Assembly (NCBI GenBank): GCA_002505765.1
Contig: DAVZ01000046.1
Location: forward strand, 1 to 51,606
Direction: 5' to 3'
DNA length: 51,606 nucleotides
Source of the DNA: Methanobacterium sp. UBA176
Lineage (GTDB): Archaea; Methanobacteriota; Methanobacteria; Methanobacteriales; Methanobacteriaceae
Part shown: one piece after another, positions 7,912 to 16,450 of the stretch
Position numbering within the stretch: position 1 is the stretch's first letter
Layout: each line of letters starts with the position of its first letter
Translations under genes and position numbers: made by a program
The notes under the pieces: model-generated
Told to the model about the DNA's origin: nothing
Databases searched by the model: none
Seen by the model: the letters and a program-made list of their open reading frames with translations, nothing else

Positions 7912-9540
7912 TTACTCCTTAAAGGTCAGTTTGAAAAATGCCCCATTTTCATCATTTTTAATTTCTATTTCTCCACTAAGCTGGGATCTTAATCCATCTA
8001 CAAGACGCAAACCAAGAGTTTCAATGTTGTTTATGTCCAGATCGTCAGGATAACCAATCCCATTGTCCCTTACCATCATCTGACAGATATCTCCATTATC
8101 GTGTATAATTATGCTAATTGTACCCTCTTTTGAAAGGGATCTTTCTTTAGAACTGGCAAATGTACCATTTGCTGGTCCGCGGACGTAGTCCGCCGGAAAT
8201 GCATGTTTAATTGAATTGGTTAGAAGTTCATTTATAATTAGTCCGCAGGGGAGTGCTTTGTTAATATCTAAGAATACATCATCAACATTTATATCCAATT
8301 TAATATTGGAGCTCACCCCGTATGATTTATAAAGATCTACAGCTATATGTGGGATATAATCTGCTAGATTAATTTTTGATATATCTTCTGACTGATAAAG
8401 TTTCTCATGGAGAAGTGCTATGGATTTAACCCGGTTTTGAATCTCTCGAAATGTTTCGGATGTTTCTGGATCGTTTAAATGATTTGATTGAAGATTTATA
8501 AGGGAACTTATTATCTGCAGATTGTTTTTTACTCTATGGTGAATTTCCCTTAGGAGCACTTCTTTTTCTTTAAGGGATTTTCTTATTTCATATTCGGCAT
8601 TTTTCTGGTCACTTATATCTTGAAGGGTTTCCACAGCGCCAATGATTTCACCTTTGGAGTTTTTAATGGTGGCTGCAGTTAAATGAAGCCATGCGCCATT
8701 TTCACCCATTGATGGGAAAAAGTCTATTGCTTCGCAGGCATCGTCTAATACCATGGATTTTTTATAATTATCATTGAAATATATAGGAATGTCATCAAAT
8801 TGGCTATCAACAAGAAGATCAGCCATGCAAGGCCTTTCTTCATTATAAAAGGCTTTCCAGTGATTTTTGGTGCCTATGATTTCATTGATGTGTATATTAC
8901 TTTGAGCTTCCAGTGCCTTATTCCAGTAAACCACCCTGTGATCTGCATCTATAACAAATTGTGGAACTGGAGAATAGTGTATTATGTCCTTTAGTTTTTT
9001 TTCACTTTCTTGAAGTTCCTCTTCCAGATGCTTTCTTCTTGAAATTTCCATTTTTAAATCATGGTTTGCTTCTTCAAGTTCTTTTGTACGTTCTTTAACC
9101 TTTTTTTCAAGTTCTACATGGGCCTTTAGAAGCGATTCTTCTGCCTTCTTGCGTTCTGCTCTTTCTTTAGCTTCTTCCAGGGCACGCTGTATAGCAGGAA
9201 CTAATTTTGAAAGGTTATTTTTAAAGATATAATCCGTTGCTCCATTTTTAATCATTTCAACGGCAAATTCTTCCCCTATCTTACCACTTACAAAAAAGAA
9301 TGGAATTTCAGGATTTTTCTTCTTTACAATTTCTAATGCCGAAATACCGTTAAAAGAGGGAAGGGAGTGATCAGCAAGTATAATATCAGGAGGGTTTTCA
9401 TTAAGTCCCTGGATGAATGTTTCTTCAGTTTCTACAATTGTTGATGTAAATTCAAGCCCTTCGTGGCGTAGTTCATATTCAATTAATTCAGCATCATATA
9501 CCGAATCTTCAAGAATTAAAACTTTAAGTTTTTCTATCAT
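7912..9540 (-). CDS. Receiver-PAS-histidine kinase (HisKA_2 type)
   Basis: The 542-aa protein starts with a CheY-like receiver (1-125; acidic pair in LEDSVYD, phospho-acceptor Asp57 in ILADHSLP). A coiled coil (125-185) and a PAS domain (185-315) follow. Next is a HisKA_2 dimerisation domain with phospho-His in LREIHHRVKNNLQII (His334/335) and a HATPase domain with NELLTNSIKHAFP and VRDNGIGYP. No membrane segment is seen, so it is cytoplasmic. An extra segment of about 22 residues (450-471) interrupts the HATPase domain and is encoded by palindromic DNA. AGGAGG precedes the ATG. It is the last gene of a three-gene signalling array. Confidence 0.93.
   Translation of the reverse strand: MIEKLKVLILEDSVYDAELIEYELRHEGLEFTSTIVETEETFIQGLNENPPDIILADHSLPSFNGISALEIVKKKNPEIPFFFVSGKIGEEFAVEMIKNGATDYIFKNNLSKLVPAIQRALEEAKERAERKKAEESLLKAHVELEKKVKERTKELEEANHDLKMEISRRKHLEEELQESEKKLKDIIHYSPVPQFVIDADHRVVYWNKALEAQSNIHINEIIGTKNHWKAFYNEERPCMADLLVDSQFDDIPIYFNDNYKKSMVLDDACEAIDFFPSMGENGAWLHLTAATIKNSKGEIIGAVETLQDISDQKNAEYEIRKSLKEKEVLLREIHHRVKNNLQIISSLINLQSNHLNDPETSETFREIQNRVKSIALLHEKLYQSEDISKINLADYIPHIAVDLYKSYGVSSNIKLDINVDDVFLDINKALPCGLIINELLTNSIKHAFPADYVRGPANGTFASSKERSLSKEGTISIIIHDNGDICQMMVRDNGIGYPDDLDINNIETLGLRLVDGLRSQLSGEIEIKNDENGAFFKLTFKE
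8128..8196. repeat. Palindromic in-frame insertion inside the kinase HATPase domain
   Basis: Two adjacent hairpins are seen: GCAAATG/CATTTGC (8156-8172, 3-nt loop) and CCGCGGAC/GTCCG-C-CGG (8177-8196, 3-nt loop and one bulge). The second is strikingly GC-rich in this AT-rich gene. Together they encode the stretch after KHAFP, where related kinases normally pass within a few residues to the next beta strand. This looks like a small mobile palindromic element inserted in frame. Confidence 0.5.
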
Positions 9541-9549
9541 AATGTCCTC

Positions 9550-9990
9550 CTATTCGGGGGATTTGTTAAGGAGCATCCAGTATAACCCAAGGGTCGAAAC
9601 TGCCTCTGTGAACTCGTCAAATTCCACTGGTTTGCTTACGTAGCTATTCACACCCAGATTGTAGCTTTCTACAATATCTTTATCTTCCTTGGATGATGTT
9701 AAGACCACCACTGGAATTTTATTTGTTCTTTCATCTGCCTTGAGTATACGCAGTACTTCCATTCCATCTACTTTGGGCATTCTCAAATCAAGAAGGACTA
9801 ATTTGGGTAGTTCATGCATTTCTCTTTGGGTGTATCTCCCAGTTGCAAATATAAATTCAAGAGCTTCTTCCCCATCTTTAACCCATACCAAATTGTTAGC
9901 AAGGTTATTTTTCTTTAATGCCCTCATGGTAAGTTCGGCATCTGTTTCATTATCTTCAACTAAAAGGACTTCGATTTCATTAAAAGCCAT
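9550..9990 (-). CDS. Single-domain response regulator (Rcp1/CheY-like)
   Basis: The 146-aa protein is a receiver domain with acidic pocket LLVEDNETD (residues 9-17), phospho-acceptor Asp68 in VLLDLRMPKVDG, the switch Thr in VVVLTSSKED and conserved Lys in YVSKPVEFDEF. No output domain is present. The extended loop before the phospho-Asp resembles Rcp1-type regulators that partner with phytochrome-like kinases. It sits between two histidine kinases, nine bases upstream of one, and probably relays phosphate between them. GGAGTAAAG precedes the ATG. Confidence 0.93.
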   Translation of the reverse strand: MAFNEIEVLLVEDNETDAELTMRALKKNNLANNLVWVKDGEEALEFIFATGRYTQREMHELPKLVLLDLRMPKVDGMEVLRILKADERTNKIPVVVLTSSKEDKDIVESYNLGVNSYVSKPVEFDEFTEAVSTLGLYWMLLNKSPE

Positions 9991-10040
9991 TTTCTTTACT
10001 CCTGATCGTATAGATTAGTTTTTTTATTATTTTGGAAGCC

Positions 10041-10133
10041 GTCGAACACGAAGCATTCAAAAACTTCGTTTTTGATGCGGCAAAATTCTTTGAATTTTCC
10101 AGTGTTCGGGCAACCAAAAACTAAGTTTTTGGT
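10041..10133. repeat. Compound hairpin element between response regulator and membrane kinase
   Basis: An outer stem CGAACAC (10043-10049) and GTGTTCG (10102-10108) encloses two further hairpins. One is GCATTCAAAAAC against GTTTTTGATGC (10053-10077, one bulge). The other is AAAATTC/GAATTTT (10082-10098). A third hairpin, ACCAAAAACT...AGTTTTTGGT (10113-10133), covers the stop codon of the kinase gene at 10121. As RNA this would fold as a three-way junction. It may be a dispersed repeat, an RNA processing site or a partial terminator within the operon. Confidence 0.5.
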
Positions 10134-11200
10134 AAGGAGAAATAAAAGGTTGCTCCTTTATTCAGCTTTCCTTCTCCCCAAACAGCGCCTCCATGTCTTC
10201 TAATTACTCTTTGAACAATGGAAAGCCCTACTCCAGTTCCTTCAAATTCAGTTGCTCCATGCAGCCTCTGAAATAAACCGAAGAGTTTTTCAGAGTACTT
10301 CATATCAAAACCTACACCATTATCCTTTATATAATAAATATTCATATTTTTCCCATTCTCTGCCCCTACTTCAATTATTCTTTCCTCTTTAGGAGCTGTG
10401 AATTTAATGGAATTGGCAATAAGGTTGTTTAGAATTTGCTGTATAAGTGCCCTATCCCCATAGCAATTGGGAACTGATTTAAGTACAAGATGTACATTTT
10501 GAGCTTCAGATGATAATTTTTGCTCCTGGAAAACATTTCTGACAAGAGCTTCCATGTCTATTTGTGTGAATTTCATCTCCTGCCGACTTGCACGGGATAA
10601 TAGAAGAATATCATCTATAAGCTGCCCCATTTTTTTAGTATTTTCTCTGATGATTCCTAAAAGCCTTTTACCTTCACTATCAAGCTTTTCTTCATAATCT
10701 TCCATTACAATGCGTGAAAAACCATCAATTGCTCTAAGAGGGACTCTAAGATCGTGTGAAACTGAATATGCAAAGGCTTCAAGCTCATTATTAGCATCCT
10801 CCAGGTTTTCTGTTCGTTTCTTTAGTTTTTCATTCATTTCATTAAGAATTCTAACCTTTTCAATCCTTTCAAATAGAAAAGCAACCATTATAACGGTTAA
10901 CATTACCATGACCAGCCGATAATATGCTTCGGTAAACGCCGCCCCTAAAATGAATGAAAGAGCCTGAATAAAAACCAGAATACCTATAAGAAGCGCTGGC
11001 GCCAGCCATGTTCTTTTTTTCCACCAGAAAGAAACCATTAATATAGAAAAGGGATAAAATGCATTAATACTGCTTCTATTGGTAGAATAATATGATAAGA
11101 TACAAAAAATGCATAATAATGTAATTGCAGCGGTTATTCTAAACAATTGCCTGTCCATTACCTTAGTTGACAAGTTTTCACCTGAATTATATTTAATCAT
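10121..11200 (-). CDS. Membrane sensor histidine kinase (HisKA/HATPase)
   Basis: The 359-aa protein has about four hydrophobic helices in residues 20-110 with very short loops, so the sensor is probably within the membrane. A coiled coil follows at about 112-142. The HisKA box is AYSVSHDLRVPLRAIDGFS with phospho-His149. The HATPase domain has QQILNNLIANSIKF, IKDNGVGFD and GTGVGLSIV. Its family resembles kinases that pair with Rcp1-type receivers, and such a receiver is the next gene downstream. No clear Shine-Dalgarno precedes the ATG at 11200, so the mRNA may be leaderless. The last four residues are encoded within a hairpin. Confidence 0.92.
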   Translation of the reverse strand: MIKYNSGENLSTKVMDRQLFRITAAITLLCIFCILSYYSTNRSSINAFYPFSILMVSFWWKKRTWLAPALLIGILVFIQALSFILGAAFTEAYYRLVMVMLTVIMVAFLFERIEKVRILNEMNEKLKKRTENLEDANNELEAFAYSVSHDLRVPLRAIDGFSRIVMEDYEEKLDSEGKRLLGIIRENTKKMGQLIDDILLLSRASRQEMKFTQIDMEALVRNVFQEQKLSSEAQNVHLVLKSVPNCYGDRALIQQILNNLIANSIKFTAPKEERIIEVGAENGKNMNIYYIKDNGVGFDMKYSEKLFGLFQRLHGATEFEGTGVGLSIVQRVIRRHGGAVWGEGKLNKGATFYFSLPKT

Positions 11201-11458
11201 GTATTTTAGGTTTTTAAGCCATTCAAAGATAATTATACAATAATATCATCAAGATTACTCCAAGAAATATTATATACAGACATTACTTAAATGTATTTGT
11301 TTTAAGAAGCAGGTAGGGATTAAACAGAATGAATTATCTAATACAAAATCTAAAGGATATCTTAAAAGAGTAAAATTTTATTATTAATTTTTTTAGACTA
11401 TGAAATGAGTAAAATCTGATTTTTTTTACCTTAATAAATGAAAAACATAAATTAAACT

Positions 11459-11761
11459 TTATAAAGACCTGTCATCTTTAATCTTTTTCTTTAGGAGGAA
11501 ATTAATATCAATTAAATACTTTCCTTCCTCATCTGAGACGATTATTGAATCATCCTCTAAAAGAGATGGAAGGTCAACTTCATATATGCCATGATCGTGA
11601 ACCATAATGGTTTCAATGGATTTTCCCGTGGGTTTTTCTTTTTTATCGGGCTTTTTGGAGGGATGATATTCAAAAAAATGGCTACCACATTCTGGACATC
11701 CTTTTAAAATGTCTTCTGGTTCACCTTTAAATAGAGCACCGCATTTAATGCATAGATGCAC
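11459..11761 (-). CDS. arvC: OapC/ArvC family zinc-ribbon protein
   Basis: A GTG start at 11761 is preferred because GGTGAT lies four bases before it and the protein then opens with the zinc ribbon (HLCIKCGALF); the ORF can be extended to 11782 without a ribosome site. The 100-aa protein has two CxxC knuckles, CIKC and CPEC (about residue 24), a Lys/Pro-rich linker, and a C-terminal beta-rich half. The match is to the DUF2072/OapC zinc ribbon that accompanies an Era-like GTPase and DUF2073 in euryarchaea. The start overlaps the arvB-like gene by 17 bp, implying translational coupling. Confidence 0.82.
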   Translation of the reverse strand: MHLCIKCGALFKGEPEDILKGCPECGSHFFEYHPSKKPDKKEKPTGKSIETIMVHDHGIYEVDLPSLLEDDSIIVSDEEGKYLIDINFLLKKKIKDDRSL

Positions 11762-12113
11762 CGGTATCACCAAGATTTGCAATCATTGAAAGGAAATTAG
11801 ACTTTTTCTTAACTGTGCTCATTATATTTGCAGGTCCAATGATGGTTAATCCCACAGTCTTCTTTCTTGAAAGGCCAAAAAAAGAGACCTTATCCTTTTC
11901 AAGTGTATAGATATCGATTCCAACGAAATTTTCAATGTCTATCTCTCTCATTGTGGTTTCTATTAGTTCGGCTTCTTCTTCAGGAGTTAATCCTCCTTCC
12001 AGGACTATTAAATCCCCGTCTTTCACTCTATCAACGATCATTGATACCTTTTCCATGCTGCTGCGGGAAATAAGAGCGTCTGAAGATAGAAAATCCATTT
12101 TTAAGCTGTTCAT
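11745..12113 (-). CDS. arvB: OapB/ArvB family protein (DUF2073)
   Basis: The 122-aa protein is recognised as DUF2073/OapB by sequence character (LISRSSMEKVSMIVDRVKDG and VLEGGLTPEEEAELIE) and by its place between an Era-like GTPase and a zinc-ribbon protein. GAGGT lies six bases before the ATG. No membrane segment or catalytic motif is visible. In Haloferax the equivalent trio has been linked to extracellular vesicle formation, with the GTPase ArvA as driver. That role is transferred here by homology and order only. Confidence 0.82.
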   Translation of the reverse strand: MNSLKMDFLSSDALISRSSMEKVSMIVDRVKDGDLIVLEGGLTPEEEAELIETTMREIDIENFVGIDIYTLEKDKVSFFGLSRKKTVGLTIIGPANIMSTVKKKSNFLSMIANLGDTGASMH

Positions 12114-12141
12114 TTTTATACCTCAGGAACCATATATTTTT

Positions 12142-12762
12142 TTATCTAAATCTTTTAACCATAGCATCATAGAGATTTCCTGTATTCTCGCCATGCAAGG
12201 CCGAAATCGGCACTACAGTATGTTGAGGGAATACAGAAGTGATCCTTTCAGGAGCAGCCTCAGGAATGTCAATTTTATTGGCAACAATTACAAAAGGTAT
12301 TTTCCTGGCTTCTAAATTCCCAATAATAGTGATATTTGCCTGGGTAAGGGGGTCTTCTGTTGAGTCTATAACTAAAAGTACACCAGTAACATCATCTAAC
12401 CATTTAATTGCTTCGATAATTCCCTTTGTAGCTTCTTTCGCCCTTTCTTTTGCCTCCACCTCAGAAAGACCATATTCAAGGAAATTTTTATAATCTATTT
12501 TGGTGGCTATTCCAGGAGTATCAATAATATCAAAGTCAAGTTCAACCCCATTTTGATTTATACTAACATGTTCCTGTTTATATACCCTTCTTGTTTCATG
12601 AGGTATCTCTGATGTGAGTCCAAGGGGTTTTCCAAGCCAGTCATTAGTCATTGTATTTGCTAATGTGGTTTTTCCAGAGTTAGGGTGACCATATAATCCT
12701 ATCTTTAATTTTTTACCTTTTCCAAGCAGTCTGTTTAAGAATCTTCTGAAAATGCTCTGCAT
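12142..12762 (-). CDS. arvA: Era-like small GTPase (OapA/ArvA family)
   Basis: From the ATG at 12762 the protein has 206 aa and all GTPase boxes: G1 GHPNSGKTT (25-33), G3 DTPG (81-84), G4 NKID (162-165) and a G5-like SALHG. The amphipathic basic N terminus (SIFRRFLNRLLGKGKK) could bind membrane. The frame is open to 12804, overlapping the hydrolase gene by 38 bp. The 12762 start is chosen because GTGAT lies just upstream and the hydrolase stop is only 4 bp away; ATG 12777 is also possible. The homolog in Haloferax (ArvA) drives vesicle formation; function here is inferred. Confidence 0.85.
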   Translation of the reverse strand: MQSIFRRFLNRLLGKGKKLKIGLYGHPNSGKTTLANTMTNDWLGKPLGLTSEIPHETRRVYKQEHVSINQNGVELDFDIIDTPGIATKIDYKNFLEYGLSEVEAKERAKEATKGIIEAIKWLDDVTGVLLVIDSTEDPLTQANITIIGNLEARKIPFVIVANKIDIPEAAPERITSVFPQHTVVPISALHGENTGNLYDAMVKRFR

Positions 12763-12766
12763 TTTA

Positions 12767-13465
12767 TCACTCTTCATATATTTGGCCAGGTTCAAGGATA
12801 ACAACCTTTGTTTCTTTCTTTAATGATTCAACCCTTCGGGCAAAATCTTCAGGGTCCTGTTTAATAACAGGGAATGTATTGTAATGCATGGGAATAACAA
12901 TTTCAGGATTAATCCATTCTGCAGCTATTGAAGCTTCAAATGGGCCCATTGTATATCTATCTCCAATTGGGAGCAGAGCTATTTGAGGTTTGTAAATATC
13001 CCTCACTACTGTTTTCATATCTCCAAAGAGGCCAGTATCGCCTGAATGATAAATTTTTCTACCGTTTTCAAGAGTTAATATATAACCACAAGAACTGCCT
13101 CCAGCCCCTATTTCATCAATAAAATCCATATCTGATGAATGATTAGAATTTAACATGGTTATAGTAATATTATGAATTTTAACGGATCCACCTATATTCA
13201 TTCCAATTGCTTCTAAACCCTGTTTAGCAAGATAGACAGAATGTTCATGATTTGCAACAATTACCGCTCCTGTCCTATTTGCTATCTCCATGGTGTCTCC
13301 AAAATGATCTGTATGGCCATGGGTAACACAGATTACATCTGCATCAACTTCTTCCACAGTAACAGGGCAAACAGGGTTATTACTTATGAAGGGGTCAGTA
13401 AGAATCTTTAAATCTTCACTGGACATGATTTCAAAAGCTGAATGTCCTAACCACCTTATTTGCAT
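12767..13465 (-). CDS. Metallo-beta-lactamase-fold metal-dependent hydrolase (UPF0173)
   Basis: The 232-aa protein carries the HxHxDH metal motif as THGHTDHFGD (His49, His51, Asp53, His54), the later YHSGDTGLFGD strand and a C-terminal PMHYNTFP histidine. This is the UPF0173/UlaG-like branch of the fold. The substrate is unknown. It sits directly upstream of the Era-like GTPase gene, with adjacent ends, and downstream of the Lys-rich membrane protein by 16 bp, so it belongs to the same operon. Confidence 0.9.
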   Translation of the reverse strand: MQIRWLGHSAFEIMSSEDLKILTDPFISNNPVCPVTVEEVDADVICVTHGHTDHFGDTMEIANRTGAVIVANHEHSVYLAKQGLEAIGMNIGGSVKIHNITITMLNSNHSSDMDFIDEIGAGGSSCGYILTLENGRKIYHSGDTGLFGDMKTVVRDIYKPQIALLPIGDRYTMGPFEASIAAEWINPEIVIPMHYNTFPVIKQDPEDFARRVESLKKETKVVILEPGQIYEE

Positions 13466-13481
13466 AATTAATCTATGACTC

Positions 13482-14735
13482 CTATTGATTTATTTGAAGT
13501 TCTATATCTTTAGAGAGTTTCCAAGCTTCATCAAACATTCTCTCTATTTCTTCAATGGACTTCATATCTTTATAGATTACCCCTACTTCAAAACTTTCAT
13601 AAATCGGGTCTGTTGAAATTATCAGGCCGTTTTCAGCATCTGCTACAATTGCAACAGTGTGAACATGGGGCATGGTTCTTATTTTAACGTTGTTGTCCAT
13701 TAATAGCTTGATGAGCTCAACGGATGCATCATCATCTAAACTTGCTTCCTGAATAATCATTTTACTTTCTGTTTCCATGAATTTCTTAAGGGAGCTAACC
13801 TCTATGTTACGAACCCATGGGTACATCATCAATATCTTTTCATTAGCCTTTAAAATTGTATCCTGCATTGTTTCCTGTACATCACCTGCATCGAAGGACC
13901 ATATTATGCTTGGATCCTTTGATTCAGATTTAATTTGATTCAGGGTACCTTTAAAGGAATCTAACCTTTCTTCAATGAGATTTTCAATGTCTTTAGCATT
14001 TTTTATGTAATTTTCCTTTAATCTGTCCAGTCTATTTTTTACAAATTCGTCCTCATCATCCCTGGAAATGGGTTTCATCTGGTCTCCAACTATTGATTTT
14101 GGCTTTATCTTATGTTTTTCAGGAGTTTCTGCAACTGTTTTATCCTCTTCTTTTTTGATTACAGGAGATTGAGATTTCTTAACGTCTCTTTGCACGGGTT
14201 TTTTTGCAGCAGGTTGTTTTTCTGATTCTTTAGAAGTTTCAGGTTTTTTAATATCTTTTTTCGAGGGCGTTATTTTTTCTCTGGCCTCAGATGGCTTAAC
14301 TTGAGGTTCAGGTTTTTTTACATCTGTAACTTTTTTTGGTTTAATCTTTCTTGGCTTTTCAGGTACCGTTTCTGCCTTGGCTGGTTTTTCAGAAGTTACT
14401 AACTTTTTAATCTGCTCTTTTGGTTTTTTTTCTGATGGTTTTTTTATTGTTCTGGATGGTTTTGGTTTAATTTCCTTAGGCATAGCTTTAGAAGTTATCC
14501 TTTCTTTATCTTTAGCACTAGCCCTTTCCTTAGGCAATGGAGCTACAGGGGATTTTGATTTGTCTTTGCCAATTTGACCTCCAAAGAAAATTAAAAGAAT
14601 TACTCCTAAAACAGTTGTAAATAACCCAATAAGGAAAAGTCGGAGGTCTGGAGGTGTTGAAAATCCGAAAGACATAGAATAAAATCCTAAAATTACTAGA
14701 ACGATCCCAAATACCGTAATAAGTAAATTAATCAT
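13482..14735 (-). CDS. Membrane-anchored protein with Lys/Pro/Glu linker and TrmB/PLD-like C-terminal domain
   Basis: The 417-aa protein has two N-terminal membrane helices (about 2-22 and 32-52), then roughly 170 residues rich in Lys, Pro and Glu with KKPE/KPS-type repeats. The soluble C-terminal domain (about 235-417) includes IIWSFDAGDVQETMQDTI, a form seen in the sugar-binding/PLD-like domain of TrmB regulators, without a DNA-binding domain. The disordered linker suggests a tether holding the domain away from the membrane. GGAGGC precedes the ATG. It heads the operon with the hydrolase and arvABC-like genes. Function is unknown. Confidence 0.72.
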   Translation of the reverse strand: MINLLITVFGIVLVILGFYSMSFGFSTPPDLRLFLIGLFTTVLGVILLIFFGGQIGKDKSKSPVAPLPKERASAKDKERITSKAMPKEIKPKPSRTIKKPSEKKPKEQIKKLVTSEKPAKAETVPEKPRKIKPKKVTDVKKPEPQVKPSEAREKITPSKKDIKKPETSKESEKQPAAKKPVQRDVKKSQSPVIKKEEDKTVAETPEKHKIKPKSIVGDQMKPISRDDEDEFVKNRLDRLKENYIKNAKDIENLIEERLDSFKGTLNQIKSESKDPSIIWSFDAGDVQETMQDTILKANEKILMMYPWVRNIEVSSLKKFMETESKMIIQEASLDDDASVELIKLLMDNNVKIRTMPHVHTVAIVADAENGLIISTDPIYESFEVGVIYKDMKSIEEIERMFDEAWKLSKDIELQINQ

Positions 14736-15100
14736 TTGATGCCTCCAAAGTCATATATCTATTTATTCATTATAAACTTAATGAATAAGACCCCTTTATT
14801 CTGCTATAACCTAAAATTAATCACACTACCATAAAAACCTTTTTATTCTTTATTCCTTTATTTATCTTATTCATCGCTAAATTTAAGATATTGATTTAAA
14901 ATTATTTAAAAAAAATCTTCATCAAAGCAGCTTTTTTAAAATGATCTGCCCCCAGTATATCTTAATTATTTTTTAATATTTTTAAATAGAATTAATAAAT
15001 AGTTTCATTTATATAATCAGTTTATTCAGTTTAAAAATCTTATATAACCAATTTATTCAAAAATAAAAATTCGCAGTGTTTATTTTAAGGAATTTAATTA
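14736..15100. promoter_or_regulatory. AT-rich intergenic region with operator-like inverted repeat (14764-14787)
   Basis: No gene is seen. A perfect inverted repeat TATTCATTA (14764-14772) and TAATGAATA (14779-14787) with a 6-nt loop lies 29 nt upstream of the minus-strand operon start at 14735, where a TATA box or operator would be expected. Near-direct repeats TATATAATCAGTTTATTC (15011-15028) and TATATAACCAATTTATTC (15041-15058) lie downstream of the glycosyltransferase gene. Their role is unknown. Confidence 0.4.
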
Positions 15101-16264
15101 TTAAATATACCTGTTTCCATTAACCCCTGCAAATTCTGAAATTATCTGGATTGCCTTTTTGGTTCCATTGTATTTAGAATATTTCATTTTTACTATTTCT
15201 GCATTTATTTTTAAATTTTCATCGTTCAGGGCATTATTTATATTATTTGCAAAATCTGCAGGATTTAAATCTTTTAAATTATTGATAATGGATATGCCAT
15301 ATTTTTCCATATTCAGGGCATTTTTTGTCTGTTCAGGATGATTATCAATGGGAACAAGTATATTGGGAATACCGAGTGAAGCAAGTTCCATGGTTGTTGT
15401 ATGGCCTGCAAGGCTGATTACAAGGTCTGAAACGCTTAACCATTCCATCATATTGTCTATAAATTTCATTTTCACTATTTTATTTGAATCGGGTATAAAA
15501 TCAGAGTCTATTAGGGGTCCAGTTATAATAATTATTTTATCACATTCTATGTCATTGGATGCTCCATAGATTAATTTCAGTAATTTTTTTCCAAATTCAC
15601 TTCCACCAACCGTAATAAGAATAATTTTATCATTGCCGTTTAATTCCAATTCTTTTCTGATTTCTATTTTATTATTCATACCTTGTGGCCTGTTTTTAAG
15701 TATAGGGCCAATAAATATGGTCTTATATCCTAATTTTGAGGGTATTTCTATTGAATCTTTAACATCTGGTATTAAAATAGCGTTGCAGAGGCCTGATACA
15801 TCGATAATAAATCTTTTTAATCCGTTTTCTAAATATTCTATGGGTTTTTCATCGGGATACAGCTTTGAAAAATTAAGGGTTAATTCGTTGGTAATCATAA
15901 TACAGGGTATTCCAAGAACCCTGCACGTTATTGGAACAGAGTAATGGGAATCGGCCACAACAACGTCCGGTTTGAAATTCTTTATTATTTTAGACTCATC
16001 ATATATACTTTTTAAGAGGATAAAGGGTGCATCTATGGATTTTTTTGCGGTATGTTTGATGTCCAGTTCCCCACCATCACCATAAAATTTGATATCTGGT
16101 AGTTTGGAAGTTTCATATGCTCCTGTTTCTACAAGCATTTCATATCCAGAACCATAGCTTGCAAATGCGACTTCAGAACCATTTTCTCTGAGTTTATTGG
16201 CCAGAGCAATACATCTTGAAACATGTCCCATACCTATTCCACAGGGCATCATAAGTACTTTCAT
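15101..16264 (-). CDS. MurG/UGT-like glycosyltransferase (GT-B fold)
   Basis: The 387-aa protein begins with the GT-B opening CGIGMGHVSRCIALA (residues 8-22) and has LITVGGSEFGK and a C-terminal nucleotide-sugar pocket LVISLAGHTTTMELASLGIPNILVPI, as in MurG and UDP-glycosyltransferases. It probably transfers a sugar from a UDP-sugar to a lipid or surface acceptor. MurG-like enzymes in pseudomurein-containing methanogens could serve wall or glycan synthesis, but the exact acceptor cannot be read. It is transcribed away from the pilin genes. GAGGCC lies about 12 bases before the ATG. Confidence 0.85.
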   Translation of the reverse strand: MKVLMMPCGIGMGHVSRCIALANKLRENGSEVAFASYGSGYEMLVETGAYETSKLPDIKFYGDGGELDIKHTAKKSIDAPFILLKSIYDESKIIKNFKPDVVVADSHYSVPITCRVLGIPCIMITNELTLNFSKLYPDEKPIEYLENGLKRFIIDVSGLCNAILIPDVKDSIEIPSKLGYKTIFIGPILKNRPQGMNNKIEIRKELELNGNDKIILITVGGSEFGKKLLKLIYGASNDIECDKIIIITGPLIDSDFIPDSNKIVKMKFIDNMMEWLSVSDLVISLAGHTTTMELASLGIPNILVPIDNHPEQTKNALNMEKYGISIINNLKDLNPADFANNINNALNDENLKINAEIVKMKYSKYNGTKKAIQIISEFAGVNGNRYI

Positions 16265-16450
16265 GGTCTTTAAGGCCTCTTATACATTTTTGTAAATATA
16301 AGCTAAGTTATTTTTTTGTTATCAATCATAATAATATTTTTTGCTTATATTGAGGTATTTAATCATTGAAAATTAAAATATGATTATTATTAGCAAAAGT
16401 ATGAAAAAATTTAAATATATTATTAAATAAATAATAAATATGGTGAAAGT

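Noticed and set aside
8177..8196. GC-rich hairpin considered as a terminator within the kinase gene
   Set aside because: It lies in frame in the middle of a continuous domain and has no T-run after it; an in-frame insertion fits better.
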